From: Mageeibacillus sp.
GTDB taxonomy: Bacteria; Bacillota; Clostridia; Saccharofermentanales; Saccharofermentanaceae
NCBI GenBank assembly: GCA_022484595.1
Contig: JAKVLB010000004.1
Span: 124,001-188,000, forward strand
DNA: 64,000 bases
Reading direction: 5' to 3'
Below the pieces are notes generated by a model. That model ran no database searches and was not told where the DNA came from. It saw only the letters and a program-made list of their open reading frames with translations. Position numbers and translations under genes: made by a program. Below, piece by piece: positions 51,901 through 61,210 of this stretch (position 1 is its first letter; each line of letters starts with the position of its first letter).

Positions 51901-52459
51901 TTATCCGAAAGACTTTAAGTGCAAGGACGAGATCGGCGAGATAATCGATGACTACAACTCAAAGGTCAAGACTGCCGGCGATGATGACAAAGTTATATCG
52001 TACACTGACGTTGTCGGCACGCTTATGTCGTCGGTAACGAAAATCGTCAACACAATCTCATATGTCCTCATAGCTTTTGTAGCAATATCTCTTGTGGTTT
52101 CTTCAATCATGATCGGAGTAATCACATATATCAGCGTGCTCGAACGCCGCAAGGAAATCGGAATTCTCAGGGCGATGGGGGCTTCGAGACGCAATATTGC
52201 GCAGGTGTTCAATGCCGAGACCGCTATAACCGGGCTGCTGGCCGGAGCCATAGGAGTGGGGCTTTCCCTTCTGATTCTGATACCGGGCAATATTCTCATT
52301 CACTATATAGGGGATACAAAAGACGTATCCGCGTCACTTCCGCCTCTGGCCGGAGTAATTCTGATTGTTCTCAGTGTTGTTCTCACACTGATAGGCGGAC
52401 TGATTCCGTCCCGCAAGGCATCAAACCAGGATCCTGTTACGGCACTCAGGACCGAATAG
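48950..52459 (+). CDS. ABC transporter ATPase-permease fusion with very large ectodomain
   Basis: 1169 residues. The ABC domain (1-225) has Walker A GPSGSGKTT, signature LSGGQMQR and Walker B ILLADEPTGALDSD. A membrane segment follows at about 264-285, then a ~740-residue extracytoplasmic region rich in Asp, Ser, Met and Ala, and a C-terminal FtsX-like three-segment permease (VLERRKEIGILRAMGASRRN). The type is that of MacB/peptide-exporter fusions in Clostridia. The long ectodomain contains repetitive helical stretches, e.g. F-D-x-D-x-I-like runs near residues 640-700. The substrate is unknown. Confidence 0.9.
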   Translation: MLQILNIYKEYKTGKLIQRALDDVTLNLRDSEFVAILGPSGSGKTTLLNIIGGLDRYDTGDVIINGTSTKKYKDRDWDSYRNHTIGFVFQSYNLIPHQTILSNVELALTISGISGRQRRKKALDALDKVGLKDQSHKKPNQLSGGQMQRVAIARALVNDPDILLADEPTGALDSDTSIHVMDLLKEVAKDRLVVMVTHNPELARDYATRIVKLSDGRIISDTDPFVPEGMDTHKAVHRNLGRASMNYLTSLSLSFNNLWTKKARTILVAFAGSIGIIGIALILSLSNGVNRYIEDTETETLSQYPIDIGSSQVSVMSLMMMPGNANEEAAESQVAGKITEIPVAGQLLSSMQTNDLQSFHDYLESGDAVASDDSEYNGTEIHDLANGIEYSYSLTPQIYYYNSDKGSYRQVNPNDDFVSMGLPSSSAMSSMYSMNVFHELPENTGLYMNQYEVMTGRWPENPSEAVLVLTDTGALSDFIVYSFGLRDADELDDMISDFVNGNSVAASSGATSTWDYDDFMGTVFKVLPAYEKYQFDDSLDVYTDMSSDDDYMMSKLAEAQNITVVGIVQPKPDADVQMLEGGVYYSADLIEDLRTKAADAPIVQAQLADRDVNILTGRRFDEENNDFDMSSLFSVDEDAMSDVFKFDEDAISFDTDSFDMGDIDVAGEFADAMPDMGSADMSQLMNGVNFKVDSAKMGQVMQALFTGYMSTLDYSASMSAYLASDAGKDLVSSQLNSIAGDCVNAALTQTDFQSCAQAVLQGFADYAAANGIVITDRATFDSAFGTYIATEAGQQAVTAQTDALKAMVIAKITITGSQKDAFTAAILGGFKQYLADNAMSTVAASQTSFAAYLAQPDVQSLLTGGTMSAINFDEISAALSANVSTMMTNVTSQLQSAMTGVLSNVTDQMSDRVADAVEDSLSNMDSAVSIDKDAFSNAITVNTDDVSMESFISQMMNSSGQMSAESNLTDFGYCDAGDYSAITIYPKDFKCKDEIGEIIDDYNSKVKTAGDDDKVISYTDVVGTLMSSVTKIVNTISYVLIAFVAISLVVSSIMIGVITYISVLERRKEIGILRAMGASRRNIAQVFNAETAITGLLAGAIGVGLSLLILIPGNILIHYIGDTKDVSASLPPLAGVILIVLSVVLTLIGGLIPSRKASNQDPVTALRTE

Positions 52460-52690
52460 CATCTGACCCGAGACCGGGAAGCAACCGAGTTTATTGAGAA
52501 TCCGGCAGATAACTGCGGCTGCAGAGACGTAATGTTACATTTGTTTTTCAAGAATCAAAATCCGACCGTAAGACACTTTATTGTCACATGAAAAGTGCTT
52601 AATGATATTGTAAGTACTTTATATATGCCGCAACATTTATGAGAACTCGGCTGTTACAGTATTGTCAGATGAAAATTTGGAGGTGTCTAT

Positions 52691-55072
52691 ATGATAATGA
52701 TAAAGCACTTGTCCCTTGCAACCGCTGCGGCGGTGTTAAGCTGCAGTCTTATGGTTGCCGGATGTTCTGCGGTAAAGAGCAGCTCATCAAAGATTGACGG
52801 AACGTCTCCCTGGTTTGATTATACAGCAATCAACACAAACGACATTTTCGATACCACGGGGCTTGCAAGTTCGTCTCCGGAATATGTCGGAATGTGCGGC
52901 GACAATTATGTCATACACAATATGGGAAATCTTCCGATACCGGCAGATTTTGACTATGAGAAGGATAACTACTATTCATACAGTAAAGACGAGATTGATA
53001 CAGTCTCTCCCGACGGGAAGATTATATCAAGCGTCAACACCTATGACATAATCGATGAGAACAGCGAGTCGGTCGACAAGCTGAGTGTAGACGGCACAGA
53101 TATAATCGTGAGCATTCTGGTCTGGTTCAACGACAATTCAAGTCATCGCTTCTGCAGGATTAATTCAACGGACGGAACGGTTACCCAGATGAGCGACAGC
53201 GATGCTGCATCTGAAACAGATGCAGCGGCAGAAAGCAGCGGAGATACTGTAGAGGGAAGCTATCAGATATCCGGATACAAGGTAGATGTTCTTTCGAGTT
53301 ATGATGCCGGTACCGATAAATCAAGCTATACGCTGAGCATTACCGGAGCAGACGGAAAAACAGCTTCTGTGCCGATAAACAGCGGCAGCAGTTCGGTTTA
53401 CGGGATTTCTGCAGTTCTTGGTCTCGGCGGCGGCAATGCCCTGGTAGAGACTATAACTGACGGCGACAACGGTTTTTATACGCTGGACCTTGCAGCCGGC
53501 ACGCTGACGGAAGCTGCTGCCGAAGACTACTCATGGCTGACGGATTCCGTTGATGTAGGTCAGGCGACAATGATACCTTCTGACGACGGAAATGTTTATC
53601 TCAAGAGCAATGACGGAATTGCCGAGATTGATGCTGCCGGCAAAAAGGTTGATGAAGTTTTCAGCTACAACGACTGCTATTATCCGAGAAGTGATCTTGA
53701 ATCAATGGTGCCTATTAGTTTTAACGGAGACAAGATTGTATACGCAGGTTCCTGCTATCACAGCGGAACATATGACAATTCAGGGGTAACAAATCTTGCA
53801 ATAGTCACACTTACGCGTGCGGCTGAGAATCCAAACGCAGGAAAGCAGGAGATTAAGCTGTACAGTTCGGGCGGAGACAGCTGGTATCTTTCGCAGACAA
53901 TAGTTGATTTCAACAAGAAATCAACGGATTACCTGATAACATATGATGACCGTTATAATTCAAATGAATACTATAACAATGCATCGGGAGACGACGATTA
54001 CCTCAAGACAATCAATTCGAGTGCCGACCTGTCCGGGCAGCTTGCGATTGATATCATTAACGGAGACGGCCCGGATATTCTTCTTGATACCGGAAATATG
54101 CCCGGCCTTGATTCAAGCGATTATCTGATTGACCTGTCTTCTGTGGTGAGCGGATTGGGTGACGGGTATTTCAGCAACGTTTTCGAGTGTGCAAGAAGTT
54201 CTGACGGCAAGCTGTATCAGCTTCCGACGTCTGTCGCGGTAAAGGGAATACTTACGGATACAAAGAATGTCGCAGACGGTCAGAAAGGCTTTACGTACGA
54301 CCAGTATGCCGCTTTCGTCAGCAGTGTGTGCAACGGAACGGATCCGATGCAGCTGAATCAGATAAACTTTGTAATTGAGTGTTTCAATCAGTCAGGCGAC
54401 CTTTACTATGACAACGGTGACATTAATTTCGGTGGAGATGCGTTTGCAAGTCTTGCCGCATATGCCAAAGATCATGTAAACAACCAGCCGGCAGATGGCG
54501 GAGATACCGTAGCAACGGCGGATGGCGGTGACGACAGCAACGATACTCAGGCTGCAAGCTATATGAGCATCAGCGATATAGGACAGTTTCTTAATTGTTC
54601 CTACCATGGAGTCTACGGTGCGCCGTCTTATGACGGCAGAGGTCCTGCACTCGACCTGCAGCATTCGATAGCAGTTTCGGCGCAGACCGGAGTTATGCAG
54701 GGATGTCTTGATTTTGTGAATATGTTTATGTCTGAAGACACACAGGAGCTTTACGGAAACAACGGTGTAATCCCTGTCAGCAAAGCAGCATTCAGTGCTG
54801 TGGCGGAGGATGCCTTTACCTACTACTCGGAAAACAGCAACAACGGAGGCGTTGTTTATGATTCCGGTTCCGGTACAACCGTATCTCATGATGACATCGG
54901 CGTGCTGGAAGGAGTGATAGGTCAGATCGATCACTGCGCCAGAACAGATCCTTCGGTTGATAAAATCATATATGAGGAGATGCCAAGCTATCTCAGCGGA
55001 CAGAAGAGCATAGAAGATGTGGCCAACGTAATGGGAGACAGAGTACAGACAGTTTTAAATGAGCGTAAGTGA
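52691..55072 (+). CDS. solute-binding-protein-like lipoprotein
   Basis: 793 residues. Lipobox VAGC at about residues 22-25. The N-terminal ~400 residues are beta-rich and may be a propeller-like sensor; the C-terminal ~390 residues look like a family 1 extracellular solute-binding domain (EIKLYSSGGDSWYLSQTIVDFNKKS, GPDILLDTGNMPGLDSSDYLIDL, LQHSIAVSAQTGVMQGCLDFVNMFM). No transporter genes are adjacent on its strand, so it may be a surface sensor or partner of a distant importer. It has GGAGG before its ATG. Confidence 0.78.
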   Translation: MIMIKHLSLATAAAVLSCSLMVAGCSAVKSSSSKIDGTSPWFDYTAINTNDIFDTTGLASSSPEYVGMCGDNYVIHNMGNLPIPADFDYEKDNYYSYSKDEIDTVSPDGKIISSVNTYDIIDENSESVDKLSVDGTDIIVSILVWFNDNSSHRFCRINSTDGTVTQMSDSDAASETDAAAESSGDTVEGSYQISGYKVDVLSSYDAGTDKSSYTLSITGADGKTASVPINSGSSSVYGISAVLGLGGGNALVETITDGDNGFYTLDLAAGTLTEAAAEDYSWLTDSVDVGQATMIPSDDGNVYLKSNDGIAEIDAAGKKVDEVFSYNDCYYPRSDLESMVPISFNGDKIVYAGSCYHSGTYDNSGVTNLAIVTLTRAAENPNAGKQEIKLYSSGGDSWYLSQTIVDFNKKSTDYLITYDDRYNSNEYYNNASGDDDYLKTINSSADLSGQLAIDIINGDGPDILLDTGNMPGLDSSDYLIDLSSVVSGLGDGYFSNVFECARSSDGKLYQLPTSVAVKGILTDTKNVADGQKGFTYDQYAAFVSSVCNGTDPMQLNQINFVIECFNQSGDLYYDNGDINFGGDAFASLAAYAKDHVNNQPADGGDTVATADGGDDSNDTQAASYMSISDIGQFLNCSYHGVYGAPSYDGRGPALDLQHSIAVSAQTGVMQGCLDFVNMFMSEDTQELYGNNGVIPVSKAAFSAVAEDAFTYYSENSNNGGVVYDSGSGTTVSHDDIGVLEGVIGQIDHCARTDPSVDKIIYEEMPSYLSGQKSIEDVANVMGDRVQTVLNERK

Positions 55073-56725
55073 GTCTTGCTTTAAGAGTTGTTTATTCTCG
55101 TACATTCTCTCATCGGCAAGTTTCTCAATTACATGAGGGTCAGTGCCAAGGGAACAGTCAAGTTCAGCCATTCCGCAGGCGACCGAGAGCGGTATCTGAG
55201 GCTTTGAACTGCTGTTGTATTTCTGAATCTGTCCGTTGAACAGCCTGATTGCTTTGTCGTAGTCTTTGATGGCGTCATTGCCGTAAATAATTACTACAAA
55301 TTCGTCGCCTCCGGTTCTGAAACACTCCGCATTATCAAGAGTTCCGAAAGAGGTCTTCATGCAGTCGGCTGTCGCACACAGATGTCTGTCACCTTCAATG
55401 TGTCCGTAGTTGTCGTTGACTTGCTTGAGGTAATTTACGTCGAGCTGAACTATGGCGCATTTGCCCGAGCTTTGTTCTGAGAGCCTGCGTTCGCTCTCGT
55501 CGAATGACGTACGGTTGCCAAGACCGGTAAGGGTATCGATGTGTGCGAGACGGTTCATAACTTCTCCCGCTGCGCTTTTACGGTTAACTTCAGCGAGAGA
55601 TATGATTTCGTACCAGAGAAGAATCAAAGTAAAGATAAGGAGGCCGCATCGCGAACTCGCTGCGGAATCATAGCTTTTCGAAGGGATGTAGTATGATAAC
55701 AGGTCGCCGATGCCTGAGATGACCAGAATACCGAATGCTACAGCCAGATATTTGTAGCCAGGGTTGCGTTTCTTTTTAATGCTCAGGTCATGCGCGAAAA
55801 GAATGACAAGGAAAACCATTCCCGCGGCGATTGTCATATGTGTAATCGGAAGCAGATAATGAAAGTCACAGATTCTGAACACCATACATACAGTAACGGT
55901 GATTGCGTTTATGCCGACTGCGGCGAGGGTTATGCGCAGGAGTTTTGAATTCAGACTGTCGGTGAATGCTGCGGCGAAAATCATGGCCGGAGCGGGAAGA
56001 AAAACCAGTGCCATGTGTTCAATAAGCCGGAGAATGGCCGGATCGGAAGAAATTACAGAGACAATCGCAGTATTGGTGTGCGTATAGCAGGCAAGAAGAA
56101 TAATCATGGTTCCAAGAGCAACGGTCTCTACGGTTTTAAGCATGTTTCTGGTCATGAAGAGGCCGCATACAATAAGAATAATTCCCAGAAAGAGCGATGA
56201 ATATGACAGGAGGAATTTACCGAAATTTTCTCTTAACAGCTGATGAAGATATTCAGTTCCGTCCTCTATTTTCATATTACGGAAATTAGTCCAGCTGCCG
56301 GTTATCAGTGTCTTATACCGGATGCTCAATGTTTTGCGGCCTTCAAAGGCGGGGATGTTGACAGTGTGGATGTAAGTGCCGTAGCAATCACCGTACAGAG
56401 GAATAAGCTCGGGGGTAAAGGAATATATTTTTTCGTTGTCGAGGAAAATCTCGAAATACATGTTGTTTGCGGTAAAGCATAAGTCTGCGTCTCTTATTTC
56501 GGAGGAATCGGTTTCCCGGGATATGGTTGCCCAGCCATCGGCGGAACTTGCCGACGGCCTGCCGGGGTCGGCCGGGGTTCCGTCATCGTAATACCAGCCA
56601 TCACTAAAGTCGGAAGATGTTGAGTCAAGCGAGCCGTTCGGTATTCTGAACACAAAGACAAGTCCTATAAGGATTATGACAATTGACAGGATAACGAGAT
56701 TCAAACCGGTGAGAAACTTGTTCAT
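55055..56725 (-). CDS. membrane diguanylate cyclase (7TM-DISM-like + GGDEF)
   Basis: 556 residues from the ATG at 56725. A first membrane segment (about 5-27) precedes an outside domain of some 155 residues with galactose-binding-like strands, then seven hydrophobic segments (about 190-385), and a C-terminal GGDEF domain containing the intact GGDEFVV motif. It should make cyclic di-GMP in response to an outside signal. Its 3' end overlaps the solute-binding protein gene by 18 bases convergently. Confidence 0.87.
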   Translation of the reverse strand: MNKFLTGLNLVILSIVIILIGLVFVFRIPNGSLDSTSSDFSDGWYYDDGTPADPGRPSASSADGWATISRETDSSEIRDADLCFTANNMYFEIFLDNEKIYSFTPELIPLYGDCYGTYIHTVNIPAFEGRKTLSIRYKTLITGSWTNFRNMKIEDGTEYLHQLLRENFGKFLLSYSSLFLGIILIVCGLFMTRNMLKTVETVALGTMIILLACYTHTNTAIVSVISSDPAILRLIEHMALVFLPAPAMIFAAAFTDSLNSKLLRITLAAVGINAITVTVCMVFRICDFHYLLPITHMTIAAGMVFLVILFAHDLSIKKKRNPGYKYLAVAFGILVISGIGDLLSYYIPSKSYDSAASSRCGLLIFTLILLWYEIISLAEVNRKSAAGEVMNRLAHIDTLTGLGNRTSFDESERRLSEQSSGKCAIVQLDVNYLKQVNDNYGHIEGDRHLCATADCMKTSFGTLDNAECFRTGGDEFVVIIYGNDAIKDYDKAIRLFNGQIQKYNSSSKPQIPLSVACGMAELDCSLGTDPHVIEKLADERMYENKQLLKQDSLTLI

Positions 56726-56813
56726 TATAATCTCCATTTCAACGTGGATTCTGTTATTATAGCATCTGTGATAATTGTGGAGTGTTATTTATTGAAACAG
56801 AGATGATATGTAG

Positions 56814-58169
56814 ATGAAGATCAAACAAATGGATATGCTGACCGGCAAGCTTGGAGAGAAGCTGCTGCTGTTCGCACTTCCTCTGGCAGTTACCGGTATA
56901 TTGCAGCAGCTTTTCAATGCGGCCGATGTCGCGGTTGTGGGAAGATACGTAAACAAAGAGGCCATGGCGGCCGTCGGCAGCAATGCGCCGGTAGTGGGAC
57001 TGATGGTCAATCTGTTCATGGGAATTGCACTCGGTGCGAATGTTGTTATATCGCGCTGCCTCGGTGCAGGCGAGAATGTGAGCGCAGGCAAGACGGTTCA
57101 TACATCAATTCTTGTTGCTCTGACGGGCGGTCTTATTATGACTGCAGTGGGCGAGCTTGTGGCGGAACCTCTTTTGAACTTCATGGGTGTTCCGGATTCA
57201 ATTCTGCCGATGTCACTTATGTATCTGAGAGTTTATATGACAGGCATGCCCGTAATTTTTCTTTATAACTTCGAATCAGCGATTTTCCGTTCCAAGGGCG
57301 ATACCTCAACCCCGCTTATATGCCTGGTAGTATCGGGAATTGTGAATGTCATTCTTAATATTTTCTTTGTAAAGGTCTGTCATATGGCAGCTTCCGGCGT
57401 GGCGCTCGCTACCGTGATTGCGAACACACTGAGTTCAGGAATGATGTTTGTGATGCTTTTGAGGCGCAAGGACGAGATAAAGGTCAGGTTCTCCGAGCTT
57501 CGCATAGACCCGGCAATACTTCGCGAAATATTGAGAATCGGAGTACCGGCAGGACTTCAGGACTGTGTTTTCTCAATCTCAAACATCTGTGTCCAGTCGG
57601 CTGTAAATTCTCTCGGAACAGATATAATCGCGGCATCATCCGCGGCCTTCAATATTGAGATTTTTGCTTATTACATCATTAATTCATTCGGTCAGGCGTG
57701 CACAACATTCACTTCTCAGAACAGCGGTGCCGGCAAATATGACCGCTGCAGGAAAGTCCTCAGGATATCGTTTCTGCAGGCGCTCGCCGCGTCACTCGCA
57801 TGTATCGTCGTGTTTATGCTTCCGAGCAGATATATTCTTCTGATTTTCAACAGCGATCCGGCAGTCATTCATTACGGCGTAATCAGAATCAGCACAATCG
57901 TGGGATTCGAAGGAATCAATGCCATAATTGAGATTTTCTCCGGAGCGCTCCGCGGACACGGTCTGTCCTCGGGACCTGCCGCAATGACGCTCATCGGCGT
58001 TTGCGGAACCCGTTTTCTGTGGGTATTTACGGTTTTCCGCCTGTTCAGAAGCTTTGGCTGGCTGATGGCCGTCTATCCGGTATCGTGGCTGGTTACTTCC
58101 GCAGCGCTGGTTATCTACTACATGGCGAAAAGAAAAACCATTTATTCGGAGAATCCGGCAGGACATTAA
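56814..58169 (+). CDS. MATE-family efflux transporter
   Basis: 451 residues, about twelve membrane segments. The start (MLTGKLGEKLLLFALPLAVTGILQQLFNAADVAVVGRYV) and the middle repeats match NorM/MATE proteins, which export drugs or metabolites using Na+ or H+. It is divergent from the diguanylate cyclase. Confidence 0.92.
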   Translation: MKIKQMDMLTGKLGEKLLLFALPLAVTGILQQLFNAADVAVVGRYVNKEAMAAVGSNAPVVGLMVNLFMGIALGANVVISRCLGAGENVSAGKTVHTSILVALTGGLIMTAVGELVAEPLLNFMGVPDSILPMSLMYLRVYMTGMPVIFLYNFESAIFRSKGDTSTPLICLVVSGIVNVILNIFFVKVCHMAASGVALATVIANTLSSGMMFVMLLRRKDEIKVRFSELRIDPAILREILRIGVPAGLQDCVFSISNICVQSAVNSLGTDIIAASSAAFNIEIFAYYIINSFGQACTTFTSQNSGAGKYDRCRKVLRISFLQALAASLACIVVFMLPSRYILLIFNSDPAVIHYGVIRISTIVGFEGINAIIEIFSGALRGHGLSSGPAAMTLIGVCGTRFLWVFTVFRLFRSFGWLMAVYPVSWLVTSAALVIYYMAKRKTIYSENPAGH

Positions 58170-58289
58170 TTACCGGGTCTGTCCCGGCTGCGTCAGTTCC
58201 TATAAAAGTTCATCTAAAATTCACCAACTCTTCTTACACAAACGTATATAATCGATGGTATAAGAAAAGCTACGAGGAGGGTTCAACCG

Positions 58290-59504
58290 ATGGACAAGAA
58301 AGCAATGTATAATCTGACATACGGTTTGTTTGTGCTTACCGCAAAGGACGGCATAAAGGACAACGGCTGTATCGTTAACACCGTGACACAGGTCACGACT
58401 GAACCTAATCGTGTGATTGTCGCAGTAAACAAGCTCAATTACACGCACGATATGATTGCGAAGACGGGAAGATTCAATGTCTCGATACTGACGGAGAAGT
58501 CCAGATTCGATACCTATAAGCACTGGGGCTTCGCAAGCGGCAGGGATACTGACAAGCTTGAAGGAATTGCGTTCAAACGTGCAGACAACGGGATAGTATA
58601 TCTTGACGACGATGAAGTGAACGCATATATATCATGTGAGGTAGTCAGCGCGACGGATCTTGGAACGCATACGCTGTTCCTGGCAGACGTGACTGACGGG
58701 GAAGCTTTTTCGGGCGAGCCGAGTGTTACATACGCATATTATCAGAAGTACATAAAGTCAAAGCCGGCAGCGAATGCAGCAGCTGACAGCAGACCCAAGA
58801 AGGGTTTTATCTGCACGGTCTGCGGATACATCTATGAGGGTGATACGCTTCCGGCCGATTTCATCTGTCCGTGGTGCAAGCATGATGCTTCGTATTTCAA
58901 GCCGCTTGAACCGGAACAGGATAACAGCGCTATAACAAATAATAACAATACACAGGAGGGTAAGACCATGAGCAATTACTCAGGCACACAGACAGAGAAG
59001 AATTTACAGGCGGCTTTTGCCGGCGAGTCACAGGCACGCAACAAGTATACATACTTTGCGTCGGTAGCCAAGAAGGAAGGCTATGAGCAGATCTCGGCTA
59101 TTTTCCTCAAGACCGCTGACAACGAGAAAGAGCACGCCAAGATGTGGTTCAAGGAGCTCGGCGGAATCGGCGACACAAAGACCAATCTGGGTCAGGCAGC
59201 TAACGGCGAGAACTATGAGTGGACAGATATGTACGAAGGCTTTGCGAAGACAGCGGAAGCTGAGGGCTTTGCTGATCTTGCTGCCAAGTTCAGACTTGTC
59301 GGAGCTGTCGAGAAGCATCACGAAGAGAGATACAGAGCACTTCTTTCCAACGTCGAGACAGCTTCTGTATTCGAGAAGAGCGAGGTCAAGGTCTGGGAGT
59401 GCCGCAACTGCGGACACATCGTTGTAGGAACCAAAGCACCGGATGTCTGCCCGGTATGTTCTCATCCTCAGAGCTATTTTGAAGTTCATTCAGAGAATTA
59501 CTGA
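58290..59504 (+). CDS. flavin reductase-rubredoxin-rubrerythrin fusion protein
   Basis: 404 residues. Residues 1-150 are a flavin reductase domain ([23 protein letters not shown]); about 165-205 a rubredoxin with C-x2-C pairs ([22 protein letters not shown]); about 227-404 a rubrerythrin: ferritin-like helices with [11 protein letters not shown] and EKEHAKMWF, then a C-terminal rubredoxin ([21 protein letters not shown]). The first two domains equal the 'Hrb' high-molecular-weight rubredoxin of acetogens. Together they should pass electrons to reduce peroxide or oxygen. An internal SD (AGGAGGG) and ATG at 58968 could give free rubrerythrin. Confidence 0.9.
   Translation: MDKKAMYNLTYGLFVLTAKDGIKDNGCIVNTVTQVTTEPNRVIVAVNKLNYTHDMIAKTGRFNVSILTEKSRFDTYKHWGFASGRDTDKLEGIAFKRADNGIVYLDDDEVNAYISCEVVSATDLGTHTLFLADVTDGEAFSGEPSVTYAYYQKYIKSKPAANAAADSRPKKGFICTVCGYIYEGDTLPADFICPWCKHDASYFKPLEPEQDNSAITNNNNTQEGKTMSNYSGTQTEKNLQAAFAGESQARNKYTYFASVAKKEGYEQISAIFLKTADNEKEHAKMWFKELGGIGDTKTNLGQAANGENYEWTDMYEGFAKTAEAEGFADLAAKFRLVGAVEKHHEERYRALLSNVETASVFEKSEVKVWECRNCGHIVVGTKAPDVCPVCSHPQSYFEVHSENY
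58954..58970 (+). promoter_or_regulatory. internal ribosome binding site and start for rubrerythrin
   Basis: AGGAGGG (58954-58960), 7-base gap, ATG (58968), in frame inside the fusion gene. The product would be a 178-residue rubrerythrin of normal length. Confidence 0.6.
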
Positions 59505-59609
59505 TAATCGGAATTTTATGAGAAGAGCCCCCGGCTGTTAGATGGGTGGACTTAGGGATTATGAAAAACAAGGTCTTTAAGGATAGTCTCTAAGCGGAGC
59601 AAAAGAATA

Positions 59610-59648
59610 ACGGTCAGATGTGAGAAAATCTCATGTCTGGCCGTTTTT
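59610..59648 (+). terminator. terminator downstream of the rubrerythrin fusion
   Basis: ACGG-CAGA-GAG / CTC-TCTG-CCGT stem with AAAAT loop and a TTTTTCT tail. Confidence 0.82.
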
Positions 59649-59776
59649 CTATGTCCGCAATGACACCGATATTTATCAATTTTTCCTGCACATAGTGCTT
59701 GCTATTCTTCCCGGATAGAGTGATGTATGTACGTACCAAAAGGCCAAAGAGCCTGAAAAATCAAGGAGGTACGCAC

Positions 59777-60442
59777 ATGAAGATGAATTACGAAGGAAAG
59801 CAGAGAAAAGAGCTGGCAGCTGCCATCACCGAGATTACCGGAACAAAGGCCGTGTACATGAAGGCACCGACCTACGCTTATCAGATCGGGATTTTTACGG
59901 TTGAGCGCAACGGAGACCTTGCCTGCGCCGATGAGGATGCTCTGGAGAAAATTCTCCCCGGATTGGCGGAGAAAGGCTTTACCGCCGAAGCCGAGCCGCA
60001 GGAGGACGCTGTGGTCGCTGACAACTCCGGCCTGACGGTCACAGTTCCAGTCACGGCAGTATCGGTCGATATCCTCAAGAATCTACTCAAAGCAAAAGGG
60101 ACACTGATCAAGAAGGCGCTTGGCGTCACAGACATCGGCATCAAGGTCGAAGATGACAAAGTTTCATTCCCTTGGTTTCCGGAGATGCCCGAACCGGATG
60201 AAGCAAAAGCATACACCGAGTTTATTGCCGCCATCTGCCAGATGAGCAAGGAGCAGAAACGCGTCAGCGCGACGGAGCGGCCTACAGACAACGAGAAGTT
60301 TACCTTCCGGGTGTTCCTGATCCGGCTTGGCTTCATCGGTGATGAGTACAAGGTCACGCGCCGGATTCTGCTCCGTAACCTTTCCGGGAACAGTGCATGG
60401 AGGAACGGAGCACCGAAGAAGGAGATCGAGGCTGATAATTAA
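59777..60442 (+). CDS. virulence-related-like accessory protein
   Basis: 221 residues from the ATG at 59777 (AAGGAGG). The N-terminal NYEGKQRKELAAAITEITG and the following strands are the pattern of a family annotated as virulence-related protein in clostridial mobile elements; the name has no functional meaning known to me. It overlaps the next small gene, of DUF4314 type, as is common in such elements. Confidence 0.75.
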   Translation: MKMNYEGKQRKELAAAITEITGTKAVYMKAPTYAYQIGIFTVERNGDLACADEDALEKILPGLAEKGFTAEAEPQEDAVVADNSGLTVTVPVTAVSVDILKNLLKAKGTLIKKALGVTDIGIKVEDDKVSFPWFPEMPEPDEAKAYTEFIAAICQMSKEQKRVSATERPTDNEKFTFRVFLIRLGFIGDEYKVTRRILLRNLSGNSAWRNGAPKKEIEADN

Positions 60443-60650
60443 GAAAGAACAGCTGCAGGCTCTACAGCTCCGGTATTCGCCCGGAGCAAGGATAGAACTC
60501 GTCCGGATGGACGATCCAGCTGCGCTGCCATTGGGTACGAGAGGCACCGTGGCCGGAATCGATGACATCGGAGACATAATAGTTGGCTGGGATAATGGCT
60601 CGTCGCTGAATGTAGTGCCGGAGGTCGACCGGATCAGAAAAATTTCATAG
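60432..60650 (+). CDS. DUF4314 family protein
   Basis: About 72 residues. The segment LRYSPGARIELVRMDDPAALPLGTRGTVAGIDDIGDIIVGWDNGSSLNVV is the beta-barrel DUF4314 signature. There is no ATG/GTG/TTG in the right place; CTG at 60432 has AAGGAG 7 bases upstream, and ATA or ATT at 60435/60438 are alternatives, so the start is uncertain. Overlaps the end of the preceding gene. A small DNA- or RNA-binding-like accessory protein of mobile elements. Confidence 0.7.
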   Translation: MIIKKEQLQALQLRYSPGARIELVRMDDPAALPLGTRGTVAGIDDIGDIIVGWDNGSSLNVVPEVDRIRKIS

Positions 60651-60699
60651 CAACAGAAAAGCCGCACCGGGGGATTTTACTCCATGATGCGGCTGTATT

Positions 60700-61209
60700 T
60701 TATAAACCAAGTTCTTGATAAACACTATCTTTCCAATAATAGTGCTTTCCATCTTCATCTGGGTTCTTTTTGTGGCTGTAGTGCTTGTCTTCCCAGTGTT
60801 CAAGCGAATATTGCATTATCTTAGAATTAAATGAGCAAGATATGCATAACTGGTCATCTAACCACGATGGCATATGATCGGAATCCACATCTCTTTTCCT
60901 GTTAATATTTACTACTATAATCGGTAAACCCAAGTATAATGCATGCTCAACTTCCCATTTCACAAATTTTGTAAGATATTTTGTCTTTTCGCCAAGCAAA
61001 AGTACAAAGATTTTAGAATTTGCCATTCGTTCTGCAAGCTGCTTTTTTATACTTTCCGGTTTACTTGTATCACTGGCATTGTTTAAATCATGAGCATCGT
61101 AAAAATTAAAATCGGTATTGTCTGATTGCTTCCATGCCTTCATGAGATTGTAATATCTGATATCGTTATCACCATCAAATGCGACATAAGTTTTGTTTTT
61201 ATAAGCCAT
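60700..61209 (-). CDS. thsB: Thoeris ThsB-like TIR protein
   Basis: 169 residues of the MTH538-like/DUF1863 TIR family. The core is KTYVAFDGDND, then SKIFVLLLGEKTKY, and FVKWEVEHALYLGLPIIVVNIN, where Glu86 in the WEVEHA segment is the likely catalytic residue. TIR proteins of Thoeris sense phage and make an ADP-ribose-based signal. It starts one base after the ThsA stop region with AGGAGG upstream, so the two are one operon. The region is more A+T-rich than its neighbours. Confidence 0.85.
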   Translation of the reverse strand: MAYKNKTYVAFDGDNDIRYYNLMKAWKQSDNTDFNFYDAHDLNNASDTSKPESIKKQLAERMANSKIFVLLLGEKTKYLTKFVKWEVEHALYLGLPIIVVNINRKRDVDSDHMPSWLDDQLCISCSFNSKIMQYSLEHWEDKHYSHKKNPDEDGKHYYWKDSVYQELGL

Positions 61210-61210
61210 T

